Shown: positions 50,481 through 60,644 of the stretch, in pieces
Position numbering within the stretch: the first letter of the stretch is position 1
How the letters are laid out: each line of letters begins with the position of its first letter
From: Saccharomycodes ludwigii
Taxonomy: Eukaryota > Ascomycota > Saccharomycetes > Saccharomycodales > Saccharomycodaceae
Direction of reading: 5' to 3'
Assembly: GCF_020623625.1 (NCBI RefSeq)
Contig: NC_060201.1
Span: 806,001-870,000, forward strand
DNA: 64,000 nt
The notes under the pieces: model-generated
The model's input: the letters and a program-made list of their open reading frames with translations, nothing else
The model's database searches: none
What the model was told of the DNA's origin: nothing
Translations under genes and position numbers: made by a program

Positions 50481-53400
50481 ATGTCCACTGGTAATTACAA
50501 CAACGACGATTGGCAACCCCCAAACGATAAAAAGGGCCAAAGTACAACTCATGATCCGCTCAATGACGATCCAGCATTGTCTAATATCTCTTTAACAACG
50601 GAAAATGATGGTAATATGTCACGTCTACAACAACATCCAATACCCCCTTATACTGGGGATACAACTGTAGTTTCCAATAACCCCTTTGACGATAAACTTC
50701 CCGATCCAATTGACAACAACAAGAACAAAAAAAGTGATAATGGAGCAGAGGTAACTGCAGAAACATTATCAGATGATGAAGACACCTATACTTCGACACA
50801 CAAAACACCTGTCTTATCTCAGCATGCTAGGTTTCCAGATGCCACAAATAGTCATGGGAATGATAGTGTCCAAGATGACACAGGCATGAGAAGGCTTCGT
50901 TGGGGTACTCAAAGGTTTGGAAATGGTAAACCCAAAGTTGGTAGAGCCAAAACTTTAAAGTGGGCCAAACAGAATTTTCAGAAAAACATAGCAAATCCAT
51001 TTGTTGAAGAGTTTTTGGGCCACGACGATTCAGATCTAACTGGCGAGAGCAAAAATAGAAGCAATGAAACCAGAAACATTTATTACAATATGGAATTACC
51101 TCCAGAAATGCTAAATGATGAGGGGAAACCCAAAATTGATTATCCTCGAAATAAAATCAGAACCACCAAATACACTCCTATCACATTTATTCCCAAGAAC
51201 CTATCGTTTCAATTTAAAAACATTGCAAACGTTTATTTTCTTGTTATGAATATCTTGGGTGCATTTCCCATTTTTGGTGTCACTAATCCGGGTTTAGCTT
51301 CTGTTCCTCTTATTGTTATTGTTTGTATCACTGCTATTAAGGATGCCATAGAAGATTCTAGACGGACAATTTTGGATTTAGAGGTTAATAACACACCAAC
51401 CCATATTTTAAATGGTATTGAGAACTATAATGTTAGTGAAGATAATGTTTCGCTTTGGAGAAAATTCAAAAAAGCTAATTCTAGATTATTATTTAGTGCT
51501 TTTAGATATTGCAAATCACATTTGAGCAAAAGCGGCAGGGCTAAATTGTTGAGAGAGCGCCATAAACAAGAGTTACATGCTTTGAATGACAATTTTAACA
51601 TTCCTCGTAATTCCTTTGACTCCATGGCCAGTTTTAGGGATTCTGCACAATATGATGAAGACGATGACCAATACCAACAAAACTATGCTCAGCGTGATCA
51701 AAACATTATAGATCCGCATATGCCAATGCGAACGGATTGTAAATTTGCTAAAAATTACTGGAAAAACGTCAAAGTGGGCGACATTATTCGTATTCACATG
51801 AATGACGAAATTCCTGCGGACATTGTATTATTATCCACTTCTGATCCAGATGGAGGCTGTTATGTTGAAACCAAAAATTTGGATGGTGAGACAAATTTGA
51901 AAATCCGTCAAGCTTTGAAATGTTCTTCACGGATTAGGAATTCAAGGGATATCACTAGGACATCTTTTTGGATTGAAAGCGAAGGCCCACATCCAAACTT
52001 GTATTCTTACCAGGGAAACTTGAAATGGATGGAAAGAGACCAATACGGTGCAGCTGACCCCCTTACCAAAAACGAACCTATTTCCATTAATAACACTTTA
52101 TTGCGTGGATGCACTTTAAGAAACACCAAGTGGGCCATGGGTATTGTCATCTTTACTGGTGACGATACTAAGATTATGTTAAACGCAGGTGCTACACCAA
52201 CAAAAAAATCGCGTATCTCTCGTGAATTGAACTGGAGTGTTATTTTAAACTTTTTTTTATTGTTTATCTTGTGTTTTGTCAGTGGTATTGTTAATGGTGT
52301 GTATTACAGACGCAAGAATGATTCTAGAACCTACTTTGAATTTGGTACTGTTGTTAAGACACCGGCTGCAAACGGTGTTGTCAGTTTCTTTGTTGCGGTG
52401 ATTTTGTATCAGTCATTAGTTCCTATTTCGTTGTATATTTCCGTGGAAATTATTAAGACAGCTCAAGCGGCGTTCATTTACGGCGATGTTTTGATGTATA
52501 ACGAGAAGTTGGATTATCCATGCACTCCTAAGTCTTGGAATATTAGTGATGATGTTGGTCAGGTAGAATACATTTTCAGTGACAAGACAGGTACTCTAAC
52601 CCAAAACGTTATGGAATTTAAGAAATGTACGATTAACGGTGTTAGTTATGGCCGAGCCTACACGGAGGCCTTGGCGGGTTTGCGTAAACGACAAGGTATT
52701 GATGTCGAAAGGGAAGGCATGGTTGAACGTAAGGCCATTGCTGAGGATAAGCAATCTATGTTGGAAACTTTAGAAACTAAGCTAGGTAAAAACTCTCAGT
52801 TTTTTGCAGAGGATGTTACATTGATATCTAAGAAATTTGTGGAAGATTTGCTAGGGGCATCTGGCGACTACCAAAAAAATTGTAATGAACACTTTATGTT
52901 GACTCTGGCTCTATGTCATACTGTGTTAACTGAGCCATCTAAGGAAAATCCGGCTAAATTAGAATTGAAGGCGCAAAGTCCAGATGAGGCTGCTTTAGTT
53001 GGTACTGCAAGGGATATGGGGTTCAGCTTTTTGAACAGAACCAAACACGGTGTTATTGTTGAAGTTCTAGGTGTTCAAAAAGAGTTTGAAATCTTGAATG
53101 TTTTAGAATTTAACTCTACAAGGAAAAGAATGAGTTGCATTGTTAAATTGCCTCCGAGAGAGTTGGGTGGTGATCCACGAGCTCTATTAATCTGCAAAGG
53201 TGCTGATTCCGTCATTTATTCCAGGCTAAGCAAAACTGCCAATGACGAAACCTTGTTAGAAAAGACTGCCTTGCATTTGGAACAGTTTGCCACTGAAGGG
53301 TTAAGAACGTTGTGTTTGGCACAGCGTGAACTTCCATGGAACCAGTATTTGGAATGGAACAAGAAACATGATTTGGCAGCTGCTAGTTTGAAGAATAGGG

Positions 53401-55325
53401 AAGAGGAGATGGAAAAAGTTGCAGATGAAGTTGAACAGGATCTAATTTTATTGGGTGGTACTGCCATCGAGGATCGTTTGCAAGATGGTGTTCCTGAATC
53501 TATTGCGTTGTTAAGTGAAGCCGGTGTTAAGCTATGGGTTTTGACTGGTGATAAAGTGGAAACTGCGATTAATATTGGGTTTTCATGTAATTTATTGGGT
53601 AATAACATGGAACTATTGGTAGTTAAATGTAGTGGTGATGATGTTGACGAGACACAAAATCCATCGGTTTTAGTTAATGATTTAATTGAGAAATATTTAA
53701 GTGAAAAATTTGGTATGCGTGGGAGTGAGGAAGAATTAGAAAGAGCTAAGAAGGAACATAGTGTTCCTACTGGTGAATTTGGTGTTATTATTGATGGACA
53801 AGCTTTAAAACTGGCATTAATTGGACCTGATATTAGCAGAAAATTTTTGTTGTTGTGTAAGAATTGTAAGGCTGTTTTGTGTTGTAGAGTTTCGCCTGCT
53901 CAAAAGGCTGCTGTTGTTAAGCTAGTTAAAAATAGTTTAGATGTTATGACGTTAGCTATTGGCGATGGTTCCAACGATGTTGCTATGATCCAATCTGCCG
54001 ACGTTGGCGTTGGTATTGCTGGGGAAGAAGGTAGACAGGCTGTAATGAGCAGTGACTATGCGATTGGTCAATTTAGATATTTAACCAGATTAGTGTTAGT
54101 TCATGGCAGGTGGTCCTATAAGAGATTGTCTGAAATGATTCCTTGTTTTTTCTACAAAAATGTTATTTTCACCTTAGCATTATTTTGGTATGGTATTTAT
54201 GATAATTTTGATGGTTCGTATTTGTTTGAATACACATATTTGACGTTTTACAATTTGGCATTTACATCCTTGCCCATTATCTTTCTAGGTATCTTGGACC
54301 AAGATGTTTCTGATGTAGTTTCTGTTTTGGTTCCCCAGTTGTTTAGATGTGGTATATTAAGAAGTGAATGGACAATTTCGAAATTTTGGGGCTACATGTT
54401 GGATGGGGTGTATCAGAGTATTATTTGTTTTTTTTTCCCATACCTTTTGTATTATAGAACCGGGTTTGTTAGTGGCAATGGGTTGGATTTGCAGCAACGT
54501 TATTGGGTTGGTATTGCGGTTACTGCGATTTCAGTTATTAGCTGTAATTCGTATATTTTTTTACATCAATATAGATGGGATTGGTTTACCTTTTTCTGGG
54601 TTTGCATTTCCATTTTGTTTTTTATTGGTTGGACTGGTATTTGGACCTCTTTTGTTAAAAGTGGTGAGTTTTACAAGAGTGGTAAACATTTTTTTGGATC
54701 ACCTGTTTTTTGGGCTGTTTTATTTGTCGGGGTCTTATTCTGTTTATTACCAAGAATGACTTATGATGTTTTCCAAAAGATGTTTTGGCCCAAGGACATT
54801 GATATTATTAGAGAATGCTGGAAAAGGGGGGAATTTGATCAATACCCTGTTGGATATGATCCAACTGATCCTAACAGGCATCATATTTCTAGTTATTCCA
54901 TGAAGCAAATTGCTGACATTGAATCTGAACATGGCAATTTTGATCATGATTTCAGTGAGCATATTGATGCAACAAGTATTAGTAATATAGCCAATCCATT
55001 TGAACCTGCAATTCCCGAAGATGGTAAAGAAAGAAAGCATACTATGAGTGCTGCGGGTGATGAGGTTGAGGAAATCCCACTAGATTTTGTTGGTAATTAT
55101 CATAATGGGAATGAAAGCAACGATAAACAATATACTACTATGACGCGTGACTATCATAATCCGAGAAAGAGCTTAGGCAACGCGAATCGGACTTCCTTAG
55201 ATATTACAAGGGAAAACATGATGAGGAATAATGAATTAGATCAAAGAATGTCCATTGAAAGGGCTAGAACTTCTTTAGAGTTGCCAGGTATAACAAGGGC
55301 TGATGATTTATTAAGCAAAAAATGA
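50481..55325 (+). CDS. DNF1: P4-ATPase phospholipid flippase (Dnf1/Dnf2 type)
   Basis: A 1614-residue aminophospholipid/lysophospholipid flippase, expected at the plasma membrane and endosomes with the Lem3 subunit. The P-type core is complete: DGETNLKIR in the actuator domain, phosphorylation site DKTGTLTQN (Asp about 701), KGADSVIYSRL in the nucleotide domain and GDGSNDVAMIQSADVGVG. About ten membrane helices are present. The N-terminal tail has NPFDD at residues 67-71, which fits the NPFxD endocytosis signal known in Dnf1, and the C-tail has NPFEP. The C-terminus also has repeated Arg/Ser kinase-type sites (RKSLGN, RTSLDI, RTSLEL), consistent with Fpk1/Ypk1-like phosphorylation. It is the single pre-duplication counterpart of DNF1 (YER166W) and DNF2 (YDR093W), so the symbol could be either. 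Confidence 0.96.
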   Translation: MSTGNYNNDDWQPPNDKKGQSTTHDPLNDDPALSNISLTTENDGNMSRLQQHPIPPYTGDTTVVSNNPFDDKLPDPIDNNKNKKSDNGAEVTAETLSDDEDTYTSTHKTPVLSQHARFPDATNSHGNDSVQDDTGMRRLRWGTQRFGNGKPKVGRAKTLKWAKQNFQKNIANPFVEEFLGHDDSDLTGESKNRSNETRNIYYNMELPPEMLNDEGKPKIDYPRNKIRTTKYTPITFIPKNLSFQFKNIANVYFLVMNILGAFPIFGVTNPGLASVPLIVIVCITAIKDAIEDSRRTILDLEVNNTPTHILNGIENYNVSEDNVSLWRKFKKANSRLLFSAFRYCKSHLSKSGRAKLLRERHKQELHALNDNFNIPRNSFDSMASFRDSAQYDEDDDQYQQNYAQRDQNIIDPHMPMRTDCKFAKNYWKNVKVGDIIRIHMNDEIPADIVLLSTSDPDGGCYVETKNLDGETNLKIRQALKCSSRIRNSRDITRTSFWIESEGPHPNLYSYQGNLKWMERDQYGAADPLTKNEPISINNTLLRGCTLRNTKWAMGIVIFTGDDTKIMLNAGATPTKKSRISRELNWSVILNFFLLFILCFVSGIVNGVYYRRKNDSRTYFEFGTVVKTPAANGVVSFFVAVILYQSLVPISLYISVEIIKTAQAAFIYGDVLMYNEKLDYPCTPKSWNISDDVGQVEYIFSDKTGTLTQNVMEFKKCTINGVSYGRAYTEALAGLRKRQGIDVEREGMVERKAIAEDKQSMLETLETKLGKNSQFFAEDVTLISKKFVEDLLGASGDYQKNCNEHFMLTLALCHTVLTEPSKENPAKLELKAQSPDEAALVGTARDMGFSFLNRTKHGVIVEVLGVQKEFEILNVLEFNSTRKRMSCIVKLPPRELGGDPRALLICKGADSVIYSRLSKTANDETLLEKTALHLEQFATEGLRTLCLAQRELPWNQYLEWNKKHDLAAASLKNREEEMEKVADEVEQDLILLGGTAIEDRLQDGVPESIALLSEAGVKLWVLTGDKVETAINIGFSCNLLGNNMELLVVKCSGDDVDETQNPSVLVNDLIEKYLSEKFGMRGSEEELERAKKEHSVPTGEFGVIIDGQALKLALIGPDISRKFLLLCKNCKAVLCCRVSPAQKAAVVKLVKNSLDVMTLAIGDGSNDVAMIQSADVGVGIAGEEGRQAVMSSDYAIGQFRYLTRLVLVHGRWSYKRLSEMIPCFFYKNVIFTLALFWYGIYDNFDGSYLFEYTYLTFYNLAFTSLPIIFLGILDQDVSDVVSVLVPQLFRCGILRSEWTISKFWGYMLDGVYQSIICFFFPYLLYYRTGFVSGNGLDLQQRYWVGIAVTAISVISCNSYIFLHQYRWDWFTFFWVCISILFFIGWTGIWTSFVKSGEFYKSGKHFFGSPVFWAVLFVGVLFCLLPRMTYDVFQKMFWPKDIDIIRECWKRGEFDQYPVGYDPTDPNRHHISSYSMKQIADIESEHGNFDHDFSEHIDATSISNIANPFEPAIPEDGKERKHTMSAAGDEVEEIPLDFVGNYHNGNESNDKQYTTMTRDYHNPRKSLGNANRTSLDITRENMMRNNELDQRMSIERARTSLELPGITRADDLLSKK

Positions 55326-56560
55326 AAGTAAGTGTATATATTTTAGAGAGTTGAATGAAGGTGAAGATGATTTATTGTATATTATTATAGTGATTTTATC
55401 GTACTTTTTTTTTTTCTTTTTTTTTTTTTTCTTTTTTCGGTCTTAATTTTTTTGTTTGTTCGGTTTTAAAACTGCTTTGTGAAATGGAAAAGAAAAAGTT
55501 TGATAAAGCTGCCCTTTTAAAAAACTACTAGAAATGTTCTGCGTGGTTAAACAGGAACAAGACAGCGAACGTTTACGGTCAGATAAATAAACGGCCAATT
55601 TCAGTAATTTTTTTATTTTCTTTTTTTTTTCCCTTTTTAATTTTGATTTTGTTTAAAAGTTACTTTTTATACGTTTGAAGATGTATATTTAAATCAATTA
55701 ATAGAAAAAAAAAAAAAAAAGAAAAAATATCTCTGGAATACAGAACCAATAGAGTTATCAGCAAAAAAAGGATAGAGGGGATCCAAGTGGTTGATTGAGG
55801 AATAAACATTTGCATTATACCAGAATACACTTTACTGTAAAAGTAAAATATTCAGAATCAATAACCCGCTCCAATAAATCTATCGGTGAGAATTTAAAAG
55901 GTTCATTTATTTGCCCCGCGGTCATAACAGCATTACAAAGGTTATAAAACCTCATCTACTCATTGGAAACGTTATAATTAACAAGATATTTTGTTGATAC
56001 TCTAACAAACCAATCAAGGAAAGAGAAAATCACAAAAAAAGGAAGAGAAAGAACAAAAAAAAAAAAAATTTTTTTTCTTCTTCTTCTATGCTCATCCTTT
56101 ATTTTATTTTATTTTATTATACATTTTTTTTCAATTCTATTAATAACGTTAAAAAAGAAAGAAGATATAAATTAAATAAAGAATAAAGGAACTTTCATAT
56201 AAGTTGTTTTAATTTGAATCTTTAAACAGAGCATTACCATCAATTCCCTTCCTTTTTTCCTTTTCCTTTTCCTTTTCCTTTTCCCCTTCTTTTCTTTTTT
56301 GAAAGAAAAAAAGGAAAAAAAAAAAAAGAAAAAAAAAAAACAAACATACAAGAAAAAAAAAAAAAAAAAAAAAAAAAAGAAAGAAAAAAAAAATATATAT
56401 ATTCATTTCTTCAAATTTAATTGAACGTGGTTGATCTCACTTTTATTTTCATCCCTTAATATTTTTCTCCTCTTTTTTTCTTTTTCTTCTTTATTTTTTT
56501 TTTCTTTGAACAAAAGGTAAAATTAAAATTAAAATAAAGAATAGATTCAAGAATCAGGAG
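55326..56560. other. Intergenic, DNF 3' flank and BCK2 promoter
   Basis: A 1.2 kb gap. It contains A/T homopolymers, pyrimidine stretches just before BCK2 and a short CCCCGCGGTC at about 55915-55924 that is one mismatch from a pleiotropic drug response element. Minus-strand frames at 56209-56406 are Phe/Lys homopolymer artefacts. No gene was found. Confidence 0.65.
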
Positions 56561-59500
56561 ATGAAGTCCAGTAATAAGGACGGCCGTGATGTTGATACGA
56601 ACGTAACTGGCATAAAGGAAATCTCAAACTGTACTTCGTCTTTTCCCTCCACTAGAAATAGTAAATCAAATACGGCTTCTCCGGTTTCTTCAAAATGGAG
56701 GATCCCACACTATTATAAAAGACAACAGCATCAACGATCCACTTTTTCCAAGAAAAAGACTGATAATTACGAGGATACAAGCACTTCTTTACAGAGTACT
56801 AAAGATGTTGGTATTAAAGGTAATTTAGTTGCCAACGAAATGCAAATACCAAACAATTTATCACCGAATAAGAAGAACACCTCAATAGAGGATTCCACTT
56901 TGAAAAATCGTGTGAATATTATGCAATCTCCTACAAGAATACAATTGGGTGATAACACATGTACACCATCTTCCGAGTGGTCACCTAGAGGTAGGAGATC
57001 TAAGGGTAAAAATAAACCTATGATTTTTGTAAATTATTCTGTGAAAGACGCTGATCAAGCATCACCACCAAAAATTATAACTCCTGTTTCTACGGCATCA
57101 CCTTCCTTTGTTACCTCTTCCTCAAGTACACTCAATCTTTTACCAAAAAATAAAAAGTTTACCACGAGTAATAAAACTGCTAGTTCTGAAAATATTACTG
57201 ACACTAGTAGTACAAATGGCCATAAGAGAATGCTAAAATTATTTAGATCAAAATCTGCCATTATAAACCGCAACAGATCTTCTTCCAACAACGTTTCTTC
57301 AACTTCTTCTTTCAATGGTAATATTTCAAGTCCACTTTCATTGTCATTCACTAACAATAACGATGCTTCCATTGAGATGAATCATGCAGCTGCTACTTTA
57401 GAGGATGTTAGTGAGCTAATTAGCCTATGCAATACTAAGAGTTTACATTCATCTTCTAATACTGCTGAGAGTAATAGCGATAGTAATATACATGAGTCGA
57501 GTATTTTGCCAACTAAAAGACCACGTTCTAGGAAAAATGCTGTAGCGACTACAACACAGGCAGCTACCGCTAATTCTAAGAATAGTAATCCTATATTTGT
57601 AGATAATACTCAAAATGCTGCGTCTTTACGGAAACCAAAATTGAAAAGGTCTAAGAGTACCACCATTGCTACAACTAATACAAACCATAATAAAATAAAT
57701 ACGAAGAAAGAACAGAATGAAGATGAAAATGATGCTTCGATTGCATTTAACAAGATGCTGATTTTTCCTAGAAAAAGAACAAATACATGCGGGTCTATGA
57801 ATTCGAATTTTTCAGTCAGTAACAATGGGGGTACTGATATCAACGTGAATAATAATAGTTCTATTGCAGCTGCTACTACAGGTGTGTATCCATCCACAAA
57901 AAAAAATATTGTCCGAAATTTATCTACAAATTCAATAGCATCACTGAGGTTTTCTCCTGTGAGAAAAAGTTCGCCTCAAAGAGCAAGGTCTAGCAGTAAC
58001 GTTACGTCTAGCAGCTCAATAGCATATAGTAGCGGCAGTGCTACCAGTAGTACTACGGCAACCTCAAACAGTGGCAATAATACACCCATTAATTCATTGA
58101 ACAATAATGATTATGTTGGGATATTAAATAAAGGAAATTGTATTAGTATACTTCCTAATGCATACAGTGGTAATGGCGGATACAGTACTAATTCCGCACA
58201 TAGACTTTCATTTAACACAAAGGGTGTTAATGCTTATAGCAATAATATCAATACTAATAACAATCCTTTGTTAAAAACCAACGTCATTAATTACAACGAC
58301 AACAAAAACAACAGCAACAATAACAACAACAATAATAATAACAACAACAACAACAATAATAATAATAGTAATGATAACAATAACAAAACAAATAATTGTA
58401 TAAACGCCCCTAACATTAATGCCACCACCAGTGTTTGTTCATCTTCCACGCCATCCTCTTCGAATTATTATTCATTAACGCCTGGCAATTCCAATAATAA
58501 TTTAAATATAATAAATACTAACGGTAGTAATAGCAGTATTTCATCATCTGTATCCACCAGAGCTAATTCTGTTACCTATTATAATACGAATAACTCTGGC
58601 GCTTTCCCCGTTTCTACGGATAATACTACAGGGAATAGTAGTACAACCATTGATTTTACTGCAAACACATATATACCTCCCAATATACAAGAACAGGGAC
58701 AGCTATCTTCTGGACAGTTGCAAAACAATTTTTGTCATCAAACTTTCCATTCTAATGCTACCAGTAGCTCTACTTACCTGGACACTGGTGGTAGGTCAAT
58801 TTATCAACATAACTATACTAGTTGCAGTGATGCTGGTAATCATAATAATACAGTTAGTTTGAACAACACCGACAATAACCTTGAAAGTAAAAAATATGAC
58901 GATTATTTGATGGGTAACGACAGTAGCTTGGTGACAAATAGTAGCGATGATAATAATAATAATAATAATAATGTTAATTTAACTATAGATACAAATATTG
59001 CTAATTTGTATACATCAGCTGGATTATCTTCAACACCCGTTATAAGCACAGCATCAACTTTACGTCCTATGAATAGTGCTATTTCTGCAGGATCCTTCAA
59101 GGAGTTTGATACCAGCAATACTAGTGCTAGTAGCGCCAACTTGTACAGACATAGTTCTATTTCGACTGCATTGAATGGTGTTTTGAACAGCGATGATAAT
59201 TATAATAACATTATTGGCGTAAACGCAGATGTTGGTAGTAATGATGGCAGCGGTAGTAATGTTGTAAGTTCTAAAAAAAGCAGCAAGATGAATGGTATAA
59301 GCGTGGTGTCTGAGTTTGAGGATTATGGTTTAGACACTGGAAACATAGCAGCAAAATCACCATTTAATGTTGATAATAATGTTGATAGACTTAACATTAA
59401 TATGAAAGAACGCAACAATACTGACAACAAACGCAGCAATGTCATAAATAATACAGCCTCTTATTTTGAAAAACAACAACCATGTTACAATAATATTGGT

Positions 59501-60385
59501 CAATCTAACACCATAAATAATATGGATTTGACTGGTAAAAATAGCATTAATCACACTAATAATTATACTGTGGTTTCAAGTACAATGGACGATTATCATA
59601 ATGAATCTCATAGTTGTGATAAAAATAGCGGTAGTATTATAAGAGAGTCCTGCGCCAATAAAACTATGAATGAAATTGATAGAGGTTTTGTTGGTTTGAA
59701 TAAAGGAAGCCTTGATAATCACGGTGGTGGTCGCACAATGACTGGTGATACGATTGATTATGCGAACTTTGTTATGAATGAGAAAACAAGAGACTCCAAT
59801 TATGAAAAGGGGACTAATGAGGGTGTGGCTGATACTATATCGGCATTTAATGATAAGAGTGTGATAATAAATACTGGGATAGGTTCTAAAGCTATAAACC
59901 TAAGCAGATATATTTCAGAACAAAACAATTTTAGAAAGGCTAGTTCCGACTTGTTAGTAGTAAGGGATTCTCTTACAACTACACCTGTAATGAAGAATAT
60001 GGGTATGAATTCATCGCCTACTACTGTTAAATTGGATACTAATATTTATTATAACCAAACGCATCTTAACAATTATGACAATTGTAGCTTTATTAATTCT
60101 GAGTGCCTTAATAACAGCGATATAACGCTAAATGCTACTAACGTTGGATCACACCTTACTACTACTATTACTACTAATAATAATAATAATAGTAATAATA
60201 ATGATCAAACTAGTGATAGTAACGAAATTTTTGGGTTTCCTACTGCGCAAACATTCGACGAACATATGAATTTATTAATGAATGCAATTAATGGAACAGA
60301 TGGATCAACCACCACGAACTATTACGAAGACAATTCAACTAATGGACTTAATAATAGCGGCGATGATGAAAACTACATGCAATAA
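56561..60385 (+). CDS. BCK2: Bck2-like G1/S transcriptional activator, Asn/Ser-rich
   Basis: A 1274-residue low-complexity protein, longer than S. cerevisiae Bck2 (851). Bck2 activates G1 cyclin and other early cell-cycle genes in parallel with Cln3 and can work through Mcm1. Sequence support is limited: an N-terminal SSKWRIPHYYKR block, the basic RMLKLFRSKSAIINR, and scattered Ser/Arg motifs. The main argument is position, since DNF1-BCK2-CCA1-RPH1 is the order of YER166W-YER169W with matching strands. Poly-Asn runs (one of about 17 at around residue 590) and Ser/Thr/Asn repeats fill the rest. No enzymatic domain or membrane segment was seen. An alternative is an unrelated Asn-rich regulator in the same place. 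Confidence 0.75.
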   Translation: MKSSNKDGRDVDTNVTGIKEISNCTSSFPSTRNSKSNTASPVSSKWRIPHYYKRQQHQRSTFSKKKTDNYEDTSTSLQSTKDVGIKGNLVANEMQIPNNLSPNKKNTSIEDSTLKNRVNIMQSPTRIQLGDNTCTPSSEWSPRGRRSKGKNKPMIFVNYSVKDADQASPPKIITPVSTASPSFVTSSSSTLNLLPKNKKFTTSNKTASSENITDTSSTNGHKRMLKLFRSKSAIINRNRSSSNNVSSTSSFNGNISSPLSLSFTNNNDASIEMNHAAATLEDVSELISLCNTKSLHSSSNTAESNSDSNIHESSILPTKRPRSRKNAVATTTQAATANSKNSNPIFVDNTQNAASLRKPKLKRSKSTTIATTNTNHNKINTKKEQNEDENDASIAFNKMLIFPRKRTNTCGSMNSNFSVSNNGGTDINVNNNSSIAAATTGVYPSTKKNIVRNLSTNSIASLRFSPVRKSSPQRARSSSNVTSSSSIAYSSGSATSSTTATSNSGNNTPINSLNNNDYVGILNKGNCISILPNAYSGNGGYSTNSAHRLSFNTKGVNAYSNNINTNNNPLLKTNVINYNDNKNNSNNNNNNNNNNNNNNNNNSNDNNNKTNNCINAPNINATTSVCSSSTPSSSNYYSLTPGNSNNNLNIINTNGSNSSISSSVSTRANSVTYYNTNNSGAFPVSTDNTTGNSSTTIDFTANTYIPPNIQEQGQLSSGQLQNNFCHQTFHSNATSSSTYLDTGGRSIYQHNYTSCSDAGNHNNTVSLNNTDNNLESKKYDDYLMGNDSSLVTNSSDDNNNNNNNVNLTIDTNIANLYTSAGLSSTPVISTASTLRPMNSAISAGSFKEFDTSNTSASSANLYRHSSISTALNGVLNSDDNYNNIIGVNADVGSNDGSGSNVVSSKKSSKMNGISVVSEFEDYGLDTGNIAAKSPFNVDNNVDRLNINMKERNNTDNKRSNVINNTASYFEKQQPCYNNIGQSNTINNMDLTGKNSINHTNNYTVVSSTMDDYHNESHSCDKNSGSIIRESCANKTMNEIDRGFVGLNKGSLDNHGGGRTMTGDTIDYANFVMNEKTRDSNYEKGTNEGVADTISAFNDKSVIINTGIGSKAINLSRYISEQNNFRKASSDLLVVRDSLTTTPVMKNMGMNSSPTTVKLDTNIYYNQTHLNNYDNCSFINSECLNNSDITLNATNVGSHLTTTITTNNNNNSNNNDQTSDSNEIFGFPTAQTFDEHMNLLMNAINGTDGSTTTNYYEDNSTNGLNNSGDDENYMQ

Positions 60386-60472
60386 CCAACGAACGTTATT
60401 GATACTAGACGTGTTGGATAAAATATTGTTGTCTAATCTATAGTTTTAGCAATATTTTTTAAATTTTTTTAT

Positions 60473-60475
<3 letters not shown>

Positions 60476-60518
<43 letters not shown>
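60476..60518 (+). repeat. T43 homopolymer between BCK2 and CCA1
   Basis: Forty-three consecutive T in the 259 bp separating two convergent genes, with shorter T runs at 60564-60590. Like the run at 7712-7741, it sits in a convergent 3'-3' gap. Confidence 0.9.
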
Positions 60519-60644
60519 CCCTTCCTCCTAACAATTCTAAAATAATGACAAGCATAATACAACTTTTTTTTTTTTCTTTTTTTTTTTTTTATATGAAAGA
60601 AATATTAATATAATTTTAGATAATGCTATATAAATTCAGATATT

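Noticed and set aside
55915-55924. Pleiotropic drug response element upstream of BCK2
   Set aside because: CCCGCGGT differs from the TCCGCGGA consensus, and there is only one.
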